Assembly (NCBI GenBank): GCA_036346395.1
Contig: CM070599.1
Span: forward strand, 3,649,232-3,713,231
Source of the DNA: Hsuehochloa calcarea
Lineage: Eukaryota; Streptophyta; Magnoliopsida; Poales; Poaceae
Length of the DNA stretch: 64,000 nucleotides
Direction: 5' to 3'
The notes beneath the pieces are model-generated. The model saw only the letters and a list, made by a program, of their open reading frames with translations. It had not been told where the DNA came from and ran no database searches. The position numbers were made by a program, and so were the translations under genes. How positions within the stretch are numbered: the stretch's first letter is position 1; each line of letters starts with the position of its first letter. Positions 34,783-45,907 of the stretch are shown piece after piece.

Positions 34783-36042
34783 CTATTATTCGCGACTTGT
34801 GGAAAACCCTAGGGCTGGCAAATAATAAAAGGAGAAAGAGGCCGCCACACAGAACAAAAGCTGTGGTAGAAAAAAAAAGAAGAAAAATAATCTTACACCA
34901 AAAACCAGTAAAAATTGGTGGAGTCCTTCTACATATAGCGATAAGCTTGCACAAAAAAATTCATCAAATTTGACTCAAGGAATCAAAAGATATAGCAGTT
35001 TCAAGATTGAACCTTAGTCGGTTTCGAGTTCGAGTGATTCCGTTTCCGAGACACCTGCAGTAAAACGGGCATAACGTTTGCATACGGTGTCCGTTTTGGA
35101 CGTTCTGGTACTCGTTGGAAAACTAACGACGAGGCACATACTTTCCACTTAATACACTTTTCTCCCTCCAGGGGACCCAAAATCGGTCATCTTCTGCCCC
35201 GAATTCGCATCGCAAGTTTTTAGTTTCTGTTTTTACCGTTTCTTTCAGTCTCCCCTTTGGAATTTGGGGTTCGCCTCAACTGCAAAGTTGTATATCTCGT
35301 CGAAACCTTTCAAACGAGTATACATAAGCCATATAAAACTTTACTCTTTCATTTCTGGAGACTAACTGTTATTTTCTGCTTGAACTAAAGGATTGTTTAT
35401 GCTGCACGTTATTCCGTTTTTGTGCTCTACATCGTGTGAACAATCTTGTGCCCTACAAAAAAGTTTGTGTAGTTGGTTAGCATCTCTCCTAGCACTTGTT
35501 GTGAGGTTTTTCATTGCTTACATCAAGTCACATTTATCTTTGCGTGTGCGTACATACACTTCTCTTGGTAGGCTTTGATTAGCTAGCTTTTTCTCGGCTA
35601 GGATCAGCAACATTGACTAGTACTTTGAATAATTTTTCAACTTGCATTAATTGATTTGATTATTGCTGATCCTTGCTACCATATTGAAGCCTTCCGAGCT
35701 CCACTTCCTACTAACTCAGCAGGTGTCGTCCCTCGCAATCGTTGGACTGATCGCAAGTGAGAGTATCACGAACCAGCCACCGGTTGCACCACTTCCTTGC
35801 TGCATTGGTAAGAACTTGTAAGAACTGGGTATAAGCTTGAGTGTGAGTGACTTGGCTGAGTCTCCAGAACCTAGTAGTTGATAGGGACATATACTTGTGA
35901 TTTATTTTCTTGTTTTCTACTAACTGTGGCAGGTTCATGGGATGATTGCAAGATATATCCACATCTTCTTCGAACCGTTGGACGGGTGTGCAAGAAAGTG
36001 AACGAGGAAGATGCACGCTTGACACAATTTTCTCCACCATAG
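34783..36042 (+). other. E3 leader, second part
   Basis: About 1.26 kb between solo LTR-C and the gag frame. No gene was recognised. It contains the diverged copy of the LTR block (35060-35134) and several short pyrimidine-rich stretches. A TAG at 36040-36042 marks the upstream limit of the gag frame. Confidence 0.6.
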
Positions 36043-37985
36043 GAGGTATATGATTGTGATAGTACGTCTCGTAAAATTAAAATCACTGTGCCTTCTTTTG
36101 CTGGGAATTATGATCCTGATGCTTATCTCACATGGGAATTAGTTGTACAACAATTATTTACATGCCATGAATTTCCTGATCATCTAAAAGTTAGGGCTGT
36201 TACCTGTGTGTTTTATGATTTTGCATCTATTTGGAGGAGTGGATACTGTCGTACTAATCAGAACATACCTAGAACTTGGGATGCTATGAAGAGAGCTATG
36301 AGAGCTAGATTTGTGCCTTCATATTATTCTCGTGATTTGCTGAATAAATTACAACGTTTACGCCAAGGTAGTAACACTGTAGAAGAGTACTATCAAGAAT
36401 TGCAAACTGTCTCGTCTCGTTGTGGCTTAGAAGAAACTGAAGATGCTAAAATGACTACATTTTTAGAAGGATTAAACCGTCACATTCGGGATAAACTTGT
36501 TTATAAACCTCCAACTGTCACTCGCTTGTTTCGTCTTGCTTGCACTATTGAATAGGAAGTACAAGGACGGCAATCTAAGACTAGTCATACACTTTCATCG
36601 ACTTTCACTACACCTTCACGTGTACATGACACAAACAAGCGCATGATACACACCTCGGCTTTAAGATCATCTTCGGTTGCTCCTTCTACTGCTGCTCCTA
36701 CTATGATTGCCGCCCCTGCTGCTGTAGAGCAAGAAGAAGAAGGGAAATCTTGTGACAATTCACCGCCTCCAGTACCAACATCATCTGAGTGGAGCATACA
36801 AGGTAATACCAAAGGTACTGATTTGAACACTCAATATGAGATTAATATCCATTATTTTATTCCTAGTATCATTGAACAAAGGGAAAATCAGATTGTAGTA
36901 GAAACCATTGAATCACATGAGGTGAAGGAACCTAGTGTTGAGAAGGAAGATATTAATTCCCTAGCTACAAAATCTAATATTATTAATAATCTGCATGAAT
37001 CATGTGATAATTTAATTGATTTGTCTGCTGACTTGAGTGCACCATATGATAACATTGTTGATTTACCTGTTGACTTGACTACACCATGTGATGAAATAAT
37101 TGAATTTCCTGCTGTTGTGAGTACTTCATGTGATGAGTTAATCGCATACAATTATCATGTGGAATTGGTTAGACATAAAGAAGTTTTGACTAGAATTTCT
37201 CCTGCTGACTCTTTATGTTATATTATGTTGGATCCACCTATGAAATTGTCACACGCTATGGAGAAAGTTTCTATAATTGCATGTTCGAAATCCTTATTTG
37301 GTGCCTACACCCCTGGATATAAGTTTAATTTGATTGGAGATTATTATGTAGACAATCAATTTCTGGTATATCGAATATGCATAACTTGTTATCACATGAA
37401 TGAATTAAAGCTTGCTGTTTTGGATAACAATTATTGTGTGCTGAATCTTGTTCAATATGAGAGGAAGATAAAATTTATTGCTCATCCAATGCATATGTGT
37501 TCATCCCTTATTGCACCATCTCGTATTGACAATCCGAATATTGATGCTGAAGTATGGAAGAACTTACAATTCTTTTCACCATTGCTAGATGAATTTGTGA
37601 TTGCTCGATTGAAATCTAATTATATGGATGATTTTTGTTTGATTCCAAAAGTTGTAGATTTTCCCATATGTGCTACCAATGCAAGTTTACAACTAATTCA
37701 GATATTTGAATTGAATAAATGTTTCACTTACATTTGCAAAACTAGTTGCAATAATTGTTGTGTGAGAAATTTTGTTTTGATCATTCGCATATATGATTAC
37801 TCTTGGGTTAATAATACAATGATCTTTTATGATCGCTGCTGTCTTCTAACATTAATTGTGCAACAAGGAAGAACTGTTAAAACAGATGACATATACATAT
37901 ACCATGCATACACCTTGGTTTCTTTGTTACCCTATTTTCAGCTTATCAAATGCCAAGGACGGCTTTGTTTTCAAGAAAGGGAGGA
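36043..37985 (+). pseudogene. E3 gag plus long unknown extension, one in-frame stop
   Basis: Open from 36043. The first part (first Met 36088) is a retrotransposon Gag core (PF03732-like): PSFAGNYDPDAYLTWE, then RTWDAMKRAMRARFVPSYY and LRQGSNTVEEYYQEL, then FLEGLNRHIRDKL. A TAG at 36553-36555 interrupts it; the same frame then continues past 37985. The extension (from about 36556) has no zinc knuckle or pol motif. It starts Ser/Thr- and Ala-rich. It contains three and a half tandem 14-residue units (42 bases each, from 37003) of the pattern CDxxIDLxxDLxxP, then a Cys-containing mixed region of about 270 residues. It runs into the 3' LTR, where it reads STRARTLHLNYQVSLFLG and finally stops at 38496. 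Function unknown; probably Gag-associated. Confidence 0.75.
37971..37985 (+). promoter_or_regulatory. polypurine tract of E3
   Basis: CAAGAAAGGGAGGA-type purine run directly before the 3' LTR. It overlaps the reading frame that enters the LTR. Confidence 0.75.
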
Positions 37986-38937
37986 TGATGAGGACATAAC
38001 CCCTATGGATACAACCATATTTGCTATGCTTGTTGTTCCAAGTACAAGAGCTCGTACGCTTCACTTAAATTATCAGGTGAGTTTGTTTTTAGGAGTGTCT
38101 TTATATTATATGAACTATATGATGCTACCTAATGATAAAATATATATATGTGCAGCACCATATCACTTTTGGTCCAAGATAAGCAAACAGTTCGAGCTGG
38201 ATCCGTTTTGGAATCCAGTTCGGCCTCTAGAATCAGCCTCACAGCACCAACTTAAAACAGACATAACTATTGCAAACGGAGTCCGATTCGGGTGTTCTTG
38301 GGCTTGTTGGAAAGCTAACGACGAGATATTTCCAAAGGATCCAGTATCACCTCCAAATTTCTTATGTGGACTTCAGAATAATCAAAAGAATGTGCTATAT
38401 CACCGATTTGGGCTTTGTAATCATACCGGAATTGGCCCATATGCCGCCGGCCCACCTGGGGGTGTGGTTACTGTTCACATGAACAGTAACCCATGAGTTT
38501 AGTTCCACCCTGCTATTTCTTTTAGATTTGTGGCTCCTCATCCCTTATTTAAGGAGGACGCCCCCCTCTAGTTTCCTTGAATTTCGTTTGATTAGTTTCT
38601 CCATTGTGAAAACTCTCGTTCTTCGCTTGTGTCGACTAGACCAACCGTAAAGGACCTCTGCGGAATCCCACCTTTTGAACTCAATCATATATTTGTAATT
38701 CAGATTGCTTTTTACCTCGTTCTTGCTTACTTCTTCGGTGTATGCAGGAATTGATCTTCGTGATCAGGTCATCGGGGTATTTGTGCACGGTTGATAACGA
38801 CTTATCGAGCAGTTCAGCAATTACGTGGTTTCGAGCCTTGCGTGTTCATAGCCAGGATCGTGAGAGTTGAGCGACGACTACCGAACTTATCGTTCTCATC
38901 GAAAGATCGGGCCAACAAACAAGGACCTTCGGGTTCA
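37986..38937 (+). repeat. 3' LTR of E3
   Basis: Near-identical to the 5' LTR, same TG..CA ends. Its first 510 bases are open in the frame of the upstream gag extension. Confidence 0.9.
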
Positions 38938-39098
38938 TCACATCATCCAGAGCTCAAGCAAGAAGCAAAAGCCAAGAAGCTTCTGACCTAATCACCGTGT
39001 AGGCTGGGAGCTGGACGATGAGAATGCCCTGCTGGTTGCTCACGACCTGTTCCATATAAGCAAGGGTGCCTTTGCTGTTTCTTCGGACGACAACGATC
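38938..39098 (+). pseudogene. DUF4220 copy 2, piece 2 (central part)
   Basis: Matches copy 1 from about 8035 to 8180: the Lys-rich stretch, then GAGCTGGACGATGAGAATG and CCTGCTGGTTGCTCACGACC (residues around 185-205, LDDEKALLVAHDLF). Piece 1 ends and this piece begins at adjacent codons, which proves that E3 inserted into the gene. It ends at the left LTR of E4, after CGATC (39094-39098). Confidence 0.9.
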
Positions 39099-40147
39099 TG
39101 TTGGAAATGGGAATAATATTTTAATTTTAGATTTGATTATGAGGCAAAGTTAACACATAACTAGAGATGCATAAAATAATACTAACAACAGGTAACTCAT
39201 TGCACTTCTAAACATACACAAAAAAATACTATAACAGAATAGAGTGTTCTTACGACCAACTTACAGTTGGATTCAATGGAGAACATGAAACAATGTATTC
39301 TTGAAGCAGTACAGGTCGTAGATGATGCAACGTAGCGAGCGGGCGCGCAGATGCGCTGCTCAAACACCTTATTACCGCCCTGTGCAGGTGTACTCTACAA
39401 CAATGATTCGGAGATATCCGCTCACCTTCCTTCCCGGTGCACACCGAGGAGAAGAGACGGTTTGGTTCGATAGCACAGCTCTTTAGCACAAAAGAACAGA
39501 GATTAAGAAGAAAGAAAATAGATGTTTAATTGTCTACCCTCGTCTGGACGTCTCCAGATCCTATTTATGGTCGAGACAATTACTCTCTAGTAACCGACAA
39601 CTTAAACCACTAGTAACTGCTAATTCAAAACCAATTAATGGTCATTAATTAGTGTTTATTGATCCTGATTATACACTGGTCTACAGCTTCGACAGTGTAT
39701 TACAACCATGCAGGTCTAAGGATCTGACCACTATTTTTCGACCACACTGGCCTATGCCTTCAACCATAATATTACAATCACACTGGTCTATGCCTTCAAC
39801 CACACTCTCTTGGAGTGATCCGAAGAAATTTGCAAGGGGGGTCCAAGCGGATCTCCTGAAGAGACCCAAAGGTGGTATAAGGAAAAATCTCACTGGTCAT
39901 ATGGGACACTTGTTTCGACCATAGTGTTCTGACCACACTGGTCTTATGGACCACTTGTTTCTACTATAGTGTTCCGACCACACTGGTCTTATGTACCACT
40001 TGTTTCGACCATATTTTTCCGAACACACTGGTCTTATGGACCACTTGTTTGAGAGAGAAATCCACAGTTAGCAAAAAAACTAAACCATTCATACTTTGAA
40101 ATTTTAAGAATGAATGTGTCGTTACAAATAAGAGTGCAATTCTAACA
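39099..40147 (-). repeat. 3' LTR of E4
   Basis: TG..CA ends (TGTTGGAAAT.. ..TTCTAACA, plus-strand reading). It contains an array of imperfect repeats around CGACCACACTGGTC and GGACCACTTGTTT (about 39720-40050). The purine tract of the element lies next to it at 40148-40158 (minus strand, GGTGGGGGAT). The matching LTR is 60602-62668. Confidence 0.9.
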
Positions 40148-40708
40148 ATCCCCCACCAATTCCAAGGCAAACAGCAAAAAGAATGATAAAGACTATTGTG
40201 CTAAAGAGTTGTTAATATATTAGTCTTTTAGTGTATGTCCCGCATGGATTGAACTTGCACCTCGAATAACAAGATTCATCTTCTCATAGCAGATGAATGG
40301 ATGATACCGTTAATTCACATCTTTTTGTGATTAGATTTCACTTGAAATCTCAATTGATACTAGGCTGTCAAAGAACCAAGCATATCTAGAACTTTATTTG
40401 GTCATACTTCCTTATCTGCTTGTGAGCTTTCTTGAGAATGCCCCTATTCTCGTGATCTGTGACCTTAGTTAAGCTTAAGTAGGTGGTGTATTCATTCTAG
40501 GTCTATGTATCTTGCAGACTAATACCTTTTTCCCTCGTTGGACAATAGAATACATTAAGGTTTTAAGTCATCCTCTTCCATACAGTTGAGAGTACTTTGT
40601 TTAGTAGGACAATGGTACATATATTATTAAAATGTACTCTCTTGTTCAAACATCAACTTGTTTTTCCCATCACCTAAGTCACGGGATATCCGATCAAAAA
40701 GGTATGGG

Positions 40709-41903
40709 TTATTGTTGAGTTGTAACTCCAATGGGCCTCATTCCTATGTCCATAGACGCAACGGAAATCGCCTTCCGTGCTAGCCCCTTTGTGAAAGGGT
40801 CTGCCAGATTTTTCTCAGTGCGTATATAATTCACACTAATCACTTTGGAGTTCCTCAATTTTCTGATAAATTTAAACATGCGCTTCACATGTCTGGAGAA
40901 CTTCATGTTATCCTTAGTACTTGTAACCTTAATCAACACTATTTGATTGTCACAGTACGTTAGGATTGCCAGTATTAGTTTCTCAACCAGTGGTAAGTCC
41001 AACAGAAGCTCTCTAAGCCATTCAACCTCAATAGTAGTTGTGTCTAGTGCTACAAGTTTTGCTTCCATGGTTGACTTCGTCAATATGGTCTGTTTACACG
41101 ACCTCCATGAAGCTACATCACCTGCAAGGGTAAACACATACCCACTGGTAGCTTTGATCTCATCTGCATCAGAGATCCAATTTGGATCACTATATCCTTC
41201 TAATACAGATGGATACCCAGTATAGTGAATTCCATATGAGGTTGTGCCTCTCAAGTAGGCAACACTATCTCAAGTGCCTCCTAGTGATCATCTCCTGGGT
41301 TAGAAGTGAATTGACTTAATTTGCTTAGAGAAAATGATATGTATGGTCTTGTGGCACCAGATAGATACATTAGGGACCCAATAATTTGTGAAAATCTCAA
41401 TTGATCTTTGCCTAATCCCTTATTCTTTCGAAGCTTAACACTAGTATTGTAAGGAGTTGGGGAAATCTTGCAGTTATCAAAATCGAACCGGCTCAAGATT
41501 TTCTCAGCATAATGGGATTGGTTCAAAGTGTCCCATCCTAATTTTTGATCAATTTGATATTAAGAATAACACCTACCTCTCCTAGGCCTTTTATACCAAA
41601 GCATCTAGATAAGAAAGATTTGACCTCGTCAATAACCGCAGTGTTTGTCCCAAATATAAGTATGTCATCGACATACAAACACAAAATCACTCCTTGACCC
41701 CCACCATAATGATAATACACACACTTATCTGCCCCATTCACAGAAAAACTAGCAGATGTTAAAGTTTTATTAAACTTCTCGTGCCATTGTTTATGTGCTT
41801 GCTTTGGGCCATATAAGGATTTGATTAATTTGCATTCCTTATTTTCCTGTCTAGAAATCACAAAATCATCCGGTTGCTCCATATAGATTTCTCCCTCTAA
41901 CTC
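40709..41903 (-). pseudogene. E4 RT C-terminal half and RNase H, broken
   Basis: From 41903 downward: EGEIYMEQPDDFVI, then the RT catalytic motif LCLYVDDILIFG (near 41640-41690), LNQSHYAEKILSRF, and SQIIGSLMYLSGATRPYISF. RNase H follows (41254-40709): YSDPNWISDADEIKATSGYV, ILTKSTMEAKLVALD, and the copia terminal motif NLADPFTKGLA near 40780-40812, then stop at 40709. Breaks lie near 41535 and 41255-41280. Both catalytic Asp of the YVDD box are intact. The N-terminal RT half is on the other side of solo LTR-A (from 54221); the two halves abut at the AACTC duplication. Confidence 0.9.
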
Positions 41904-42620
41904 TGTGACATCCTGATTTTTACAATCGGGATGTTAATATTTAATTAAGCGATATAATAAATATTTGGCAGTGTTTTAAAATTTTCCCATGTTTAATTAA
42001 AAAGATTGTTTCTAAAATCAAATTTGTTTAAAATATGCAAATAATAATATTATTATTAACAATAATAATAGTAACCAATATTTAATCTAATTGTTTGAGA
42101 GAACAGTTAAATTAAATTATTTTGTTTCTTGTTTTCACATGCATTTCAAAAATCATGATGCATACATTAGTATCGCTGTTCTCATTTTTCAATTCGACCG
42201 ATCGCGGGCGAAACGACCGCGTGTCCTTTCTTTTCCGGTCATCTCTTCTATTTTCCGACCCTACTAACTCCTGTCGTTTCTCCCCTTCAAATCCCAGCCG
42301 AAACTTCAAAACCAAGCTATGCATGTCATACCACCGCGATCGCCATCGCACGAACAACCCATTTCTATAATTTATTTTCGCATGCATAGCAGTTTGAGCG
42401 AATTCGCAAAAAGGAGGAAGAACTCGCAGATAAAATACCTGCGTATCCATTCTTTATTTTTCCAACTACTCTCCTCGCAATCACAACCAAAAACTAAAAA
42501 TCATGCAACGCATGTTATGTCATCGTGATCGTTGTCTCGAGGACATTCCGTTTCTATAATCGGTTTACACATGCAAGGTCGTTTGAGCGACGCAACAGAA
42601 AAAGAGATGAAAAACTATAC

Positions 42621-44528
42621 TGTAGGACCGGAAAGGAGACTAGGGGGGGTGAATAGGCGCTTTCTCAACTTTCTCGCCTAAATCAAATTCAACACGAACT
42701 TTACTCCTTTAGCTATGAAAGCTAAGAAGATCGATGGCGCCGCGATGGAAGCCTTGTGCTGAATTCGACAAACCCCTCAACCACACGACACAAATGTGGA
42801 GACTTAAACTCAACGGGTTGATCTGGGCACAGGCGGTCAGACCGGCTGTAGACTGGCAGTCAGACCGGCTACTGACGAGCGGTCGGACCGGCAACTAACG
42901 AGCGGTCGGACCGGTGGATATCGGTTCGACCCGGCAGTACTAGCGGTCTGAAAACGCGGGCAGTCGGACCGCCGTTATAGAATCGGTCAGACCGGTTCAG
43001 TCCAGTACTGAAAAATCAAGCCCAAATCCAAAACGAAATTTGATCCAACTTTTGATTCAACCAATGAAACTTGACCAAATTTCGAGCACACCTCCCTAAT
43101 GATATTAGAGACCTATTTCTAGCGACGATCCTTCAGATCCACTTCGCAGAATCGATCTCTCAAGGATTTACCAAAGAAGTGCACAAACCCTAGAAATATG
43201 AAAATCTTTGATTCAAGACTTGCTTGTGTGGGTTGATGATCTAGATGATTCTAGGAGTATTCCCACACATCAAAGCAAGACAAAATGGGTCAAGAGAACA
43301 AGCATAAACCCTTGAATCAAGGAAGCATCAAAATCATCCAAATGAGAGAAGAACACAAAAGGGAGACAAATGAACTCTCAAGCAAGCATCCCAAGATTGA
43401 TTGATCTCACAAGATGCTTACAAAGCCACTCCCTCAAGGAGGACAAGAGCTCACCAAGGAGCAACCACAATCTCTCCCTCTCTCCCTCTCCAAACCCTAA
43501 CCCTAGAAAAGGCTAAGGAAGTCCAAATGAATGCCTCAAAGGGTTTTCCATCTCCCCCCTTTCTATTTATACTAGAGGGCTAGGGTTTCACTTTTGGGAC
43601 CACTTACACATGGGACCCACACACACATAACTATTGAAGCAAACGCCTGCTTCACCACGTGTAGGTTGATCAGCGGTTCTCATCACGTCGCCAAGCCTCT
43701 CTTGTCCGAATCCCATCGGAACCTCCCAGAGACTCGCACCGATATCCGCACCACCTGATCCAACCAGCTGTACCGAACTCCCCGTTCGATCCATCTTGCC
43801 CATTCTGTACCATGCTTGTGTCACACGACCTCACCCGGTATCCGTGATCGTTCTGGACCTCAGCTCTCCAAGCGTAGTCCCGATCCATTCACCGTTGACG
43901 TCGTTGACCTGCAAGCCACCTGCACAGCAATAGACAAACAAACCGTTTCCGGGAACAAGTTCTTCACAACTTGACCCACGTCAGCTCCGCAATGCAATAT
44001 GCAACAATAAAGCATTGAACTCCATACATGAAACACATTCAAAACACATCAATGCAAACTTGGCTAACCTCCAAGTCATCGGCGGTCTGACCGCCCCACA
44101 AGGCCGGTCCGACCGATTTCAGGCCGGTCGGACCGATCCCACAACGGCGGTTGGACCGCCCGAAAAGACTTAGCCAAAATTCTAGCTTGAAAATCCGAAA
44201 CCTTCTGGAATTTTCAACTCAATAGAACTTTTGACTGGGAGCTCCAAAAATGATGCGACCACATCCAGGAGACTCCCCTCACCTGCCTACACAACCTATT
44301 TTTGGATTAGCCCCAAAATCCACTTTTAGGTCAGGCCGGTCCGACCGGCACCCAAAGCCGGTCCGACCTCTCCACGGGCGGTCTGACCGCCCCACACAAC
44401 CGGTCAGACCGCCTATGGTCTGACAGACTGAAGCAAACCCCGAAAATGCGAGATTTTACAAACCAACAAAGCCATTGCCAATTGACTCATCATCCTGAGA
44501 TCGTGCATATATCCTCACGATATCCACA
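42621..44528 (-). repeat. 3' LTR of E5
   Basis: TG..CA ends. Clusters of CCGGTCGGACCG-like motifs lie at about 42830-43000 and 44070-44420. A telobox-like AAACCCTAACCCTAG tract lies near 43494. A TATTTATA promoter-like box is at about 43563-43570 (plus-strand reading). In this minus-strand element the functional transcript start lies in the middle of the LTR. Confidence 0.93.
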
Positions 44529-45907
44529 ATCTCCCCCTTGATGAACACATTGGCAATCTCCAAGAAAATGTGGTTTTTCGAAATGAAAAGTAAAAAATCG
44601 CCGTTTTCGCATAAAGGCACAACTTGGTCCATAAGCAAGAAAAAACCTAGGAACCGACCAAGCTGGCTTTAGAATAGTATAGGCAAGTGAGATAAGGCAA
44701 TGAAAGCACAAAAGGATTCAAATTCCAGAAAGTAGCCAAAAATCTCACTTAGGTCCATATGAAAGACAAAATGTTCTATTTGACCTATGATCATTGTGAG
44801 TCTTCTTCAATTGCAATTAAGATCAGAAAAAGGCAATAAAACCCAGAGACTCAACTCACTGTGATCACAAATTTTCAAAAGGTTCATTTTTTTTATGTGT
44901 GTGGTTTTATATGAAACCTTGTGTATGAAACCAAAAGCTCCAAAACAGCATTTTCCTCAATCCTTCCCCCCCTTTGACAATGAATTCATCAAGATGCAAG
45001 GGAAAAGAAAAAGAAGATGAAATGTCTTTATTTGACAATTAGCAAAAGGAGCCATGACCATTATCGAAGTAGACAGTACAAGAATTATACCAAGCCATAT
45101 AAGGTGTAGAAGCTATATTCAATCATGGCAAAACATGTACTGCAAAGCTAAAACCAAAATAGCAGTAATCTAAGATTAAAAGAATTAAAACCATGAAAGG
45201 TTGCTCAATGTCAGCGTTTCACTAAAAGCAACCAAAAATGAGTCAAGCCATGTCTATAAGTAAAAAGAGACTCAAAACAAGAACTGAGGCATTTTGAGCA
45301 TTAAGAGTATTCTTTTGAAGCAAAACTCAAGCACTTAGCATTTTGAGCATTTCCTAAAAGGATTTTTCCACTGTGCTAGATCTCAAGCCTTGCCGCGACC
45401 ATCTCAAGCGATAAGCTTAAAAGAGTGGTCTAGGTCATCCAAAACTCCCCCTGAGTTCATGCCTAGTGCAATGGCAAGCCGTCTCATGAGAAATGATTGG
45501 TGAGATCAGTTTTTTCGCACAGAAAATATCATTTTTCATTTGCTTGACTTAAAAAGATAAAAAGCTCATTTTTCATCTCAAAATAAGTTCAAGACTCAAT
45601 TCAACCTATTTGACATGGCAAGAATCATAAAAGGATCACTAGAGCAAAACTAGTCACAAGATCCAACAAGACATGATTTGATTCAATTTGCTCACAGATA
45701 TAAAGCTAGCAAGGCAAAAGCTGAGCTAAACAAGAAGAGCCATAAAAGAAGTATAGCAGACTATCACTAAATATGACAAGGTATAGAGTATGAAATCAAG
45801 TCATACAAGGATAATAATCAAAGCTCCACAAATTTTATTATGCAATGCAAGATATTTGAAATAAAACATGCATTATGATACAATGAGTGCAAAAAGAGCA
45901 AATTCCC
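44529..45907 (-). other. E5 3' non-coding interior with polypurine tract
   Basis: The minus-strand purine tract CATCAAGGGGGAGATT (44529-44544) abuts the 3' LTR. The remaining 1.4 kb between gag stop and purine tract is AT-rich. It has no frame with recognisable pol motifs, so pol has been lost, not merely broken. Confidence 0.85.

Larger units (their letters stand above)
29615..38937 (+). mobile_element. E3: pol-less gypsy-type LTR element with extended Gag
   Basis: LTRs of 950 and 952 bases (29615-30564, 37986-38937), both starting TGATGAGGACAT and ending CGGGTTCA; PBS TGGTATCAGAGC at 30570; purine tract at 37971-37985. The flanking 5-mers CAACA (29610-29614) and TCACA (38938-38942) are an imperfect target duplication. 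The DUF4220 gene continues across the insertion. After removing solo LTR-C (30936-34777), about 5.5 kb remains. It holds only a gypsy-type Gag frame and a long unknown extension; no protease, RT or integrase motif was found. It is probably non-autonomous, relying on a related full element. Confidence 0.88.

Noticed and set aside
37003..37143. CRISPR-like or minisatellite array
   Set aside because: Only three and a half 42-base units, all in-frame codons, no spacers; it is a coding repeat in the E3 frame.
43490..43506. Telobox AAACCCTAACCCTAG
   Set aside because: Only two units, duplicated in both E5 LTRs (also near 49526), so it is LTR sequence; possible leader motif but no telomere link.
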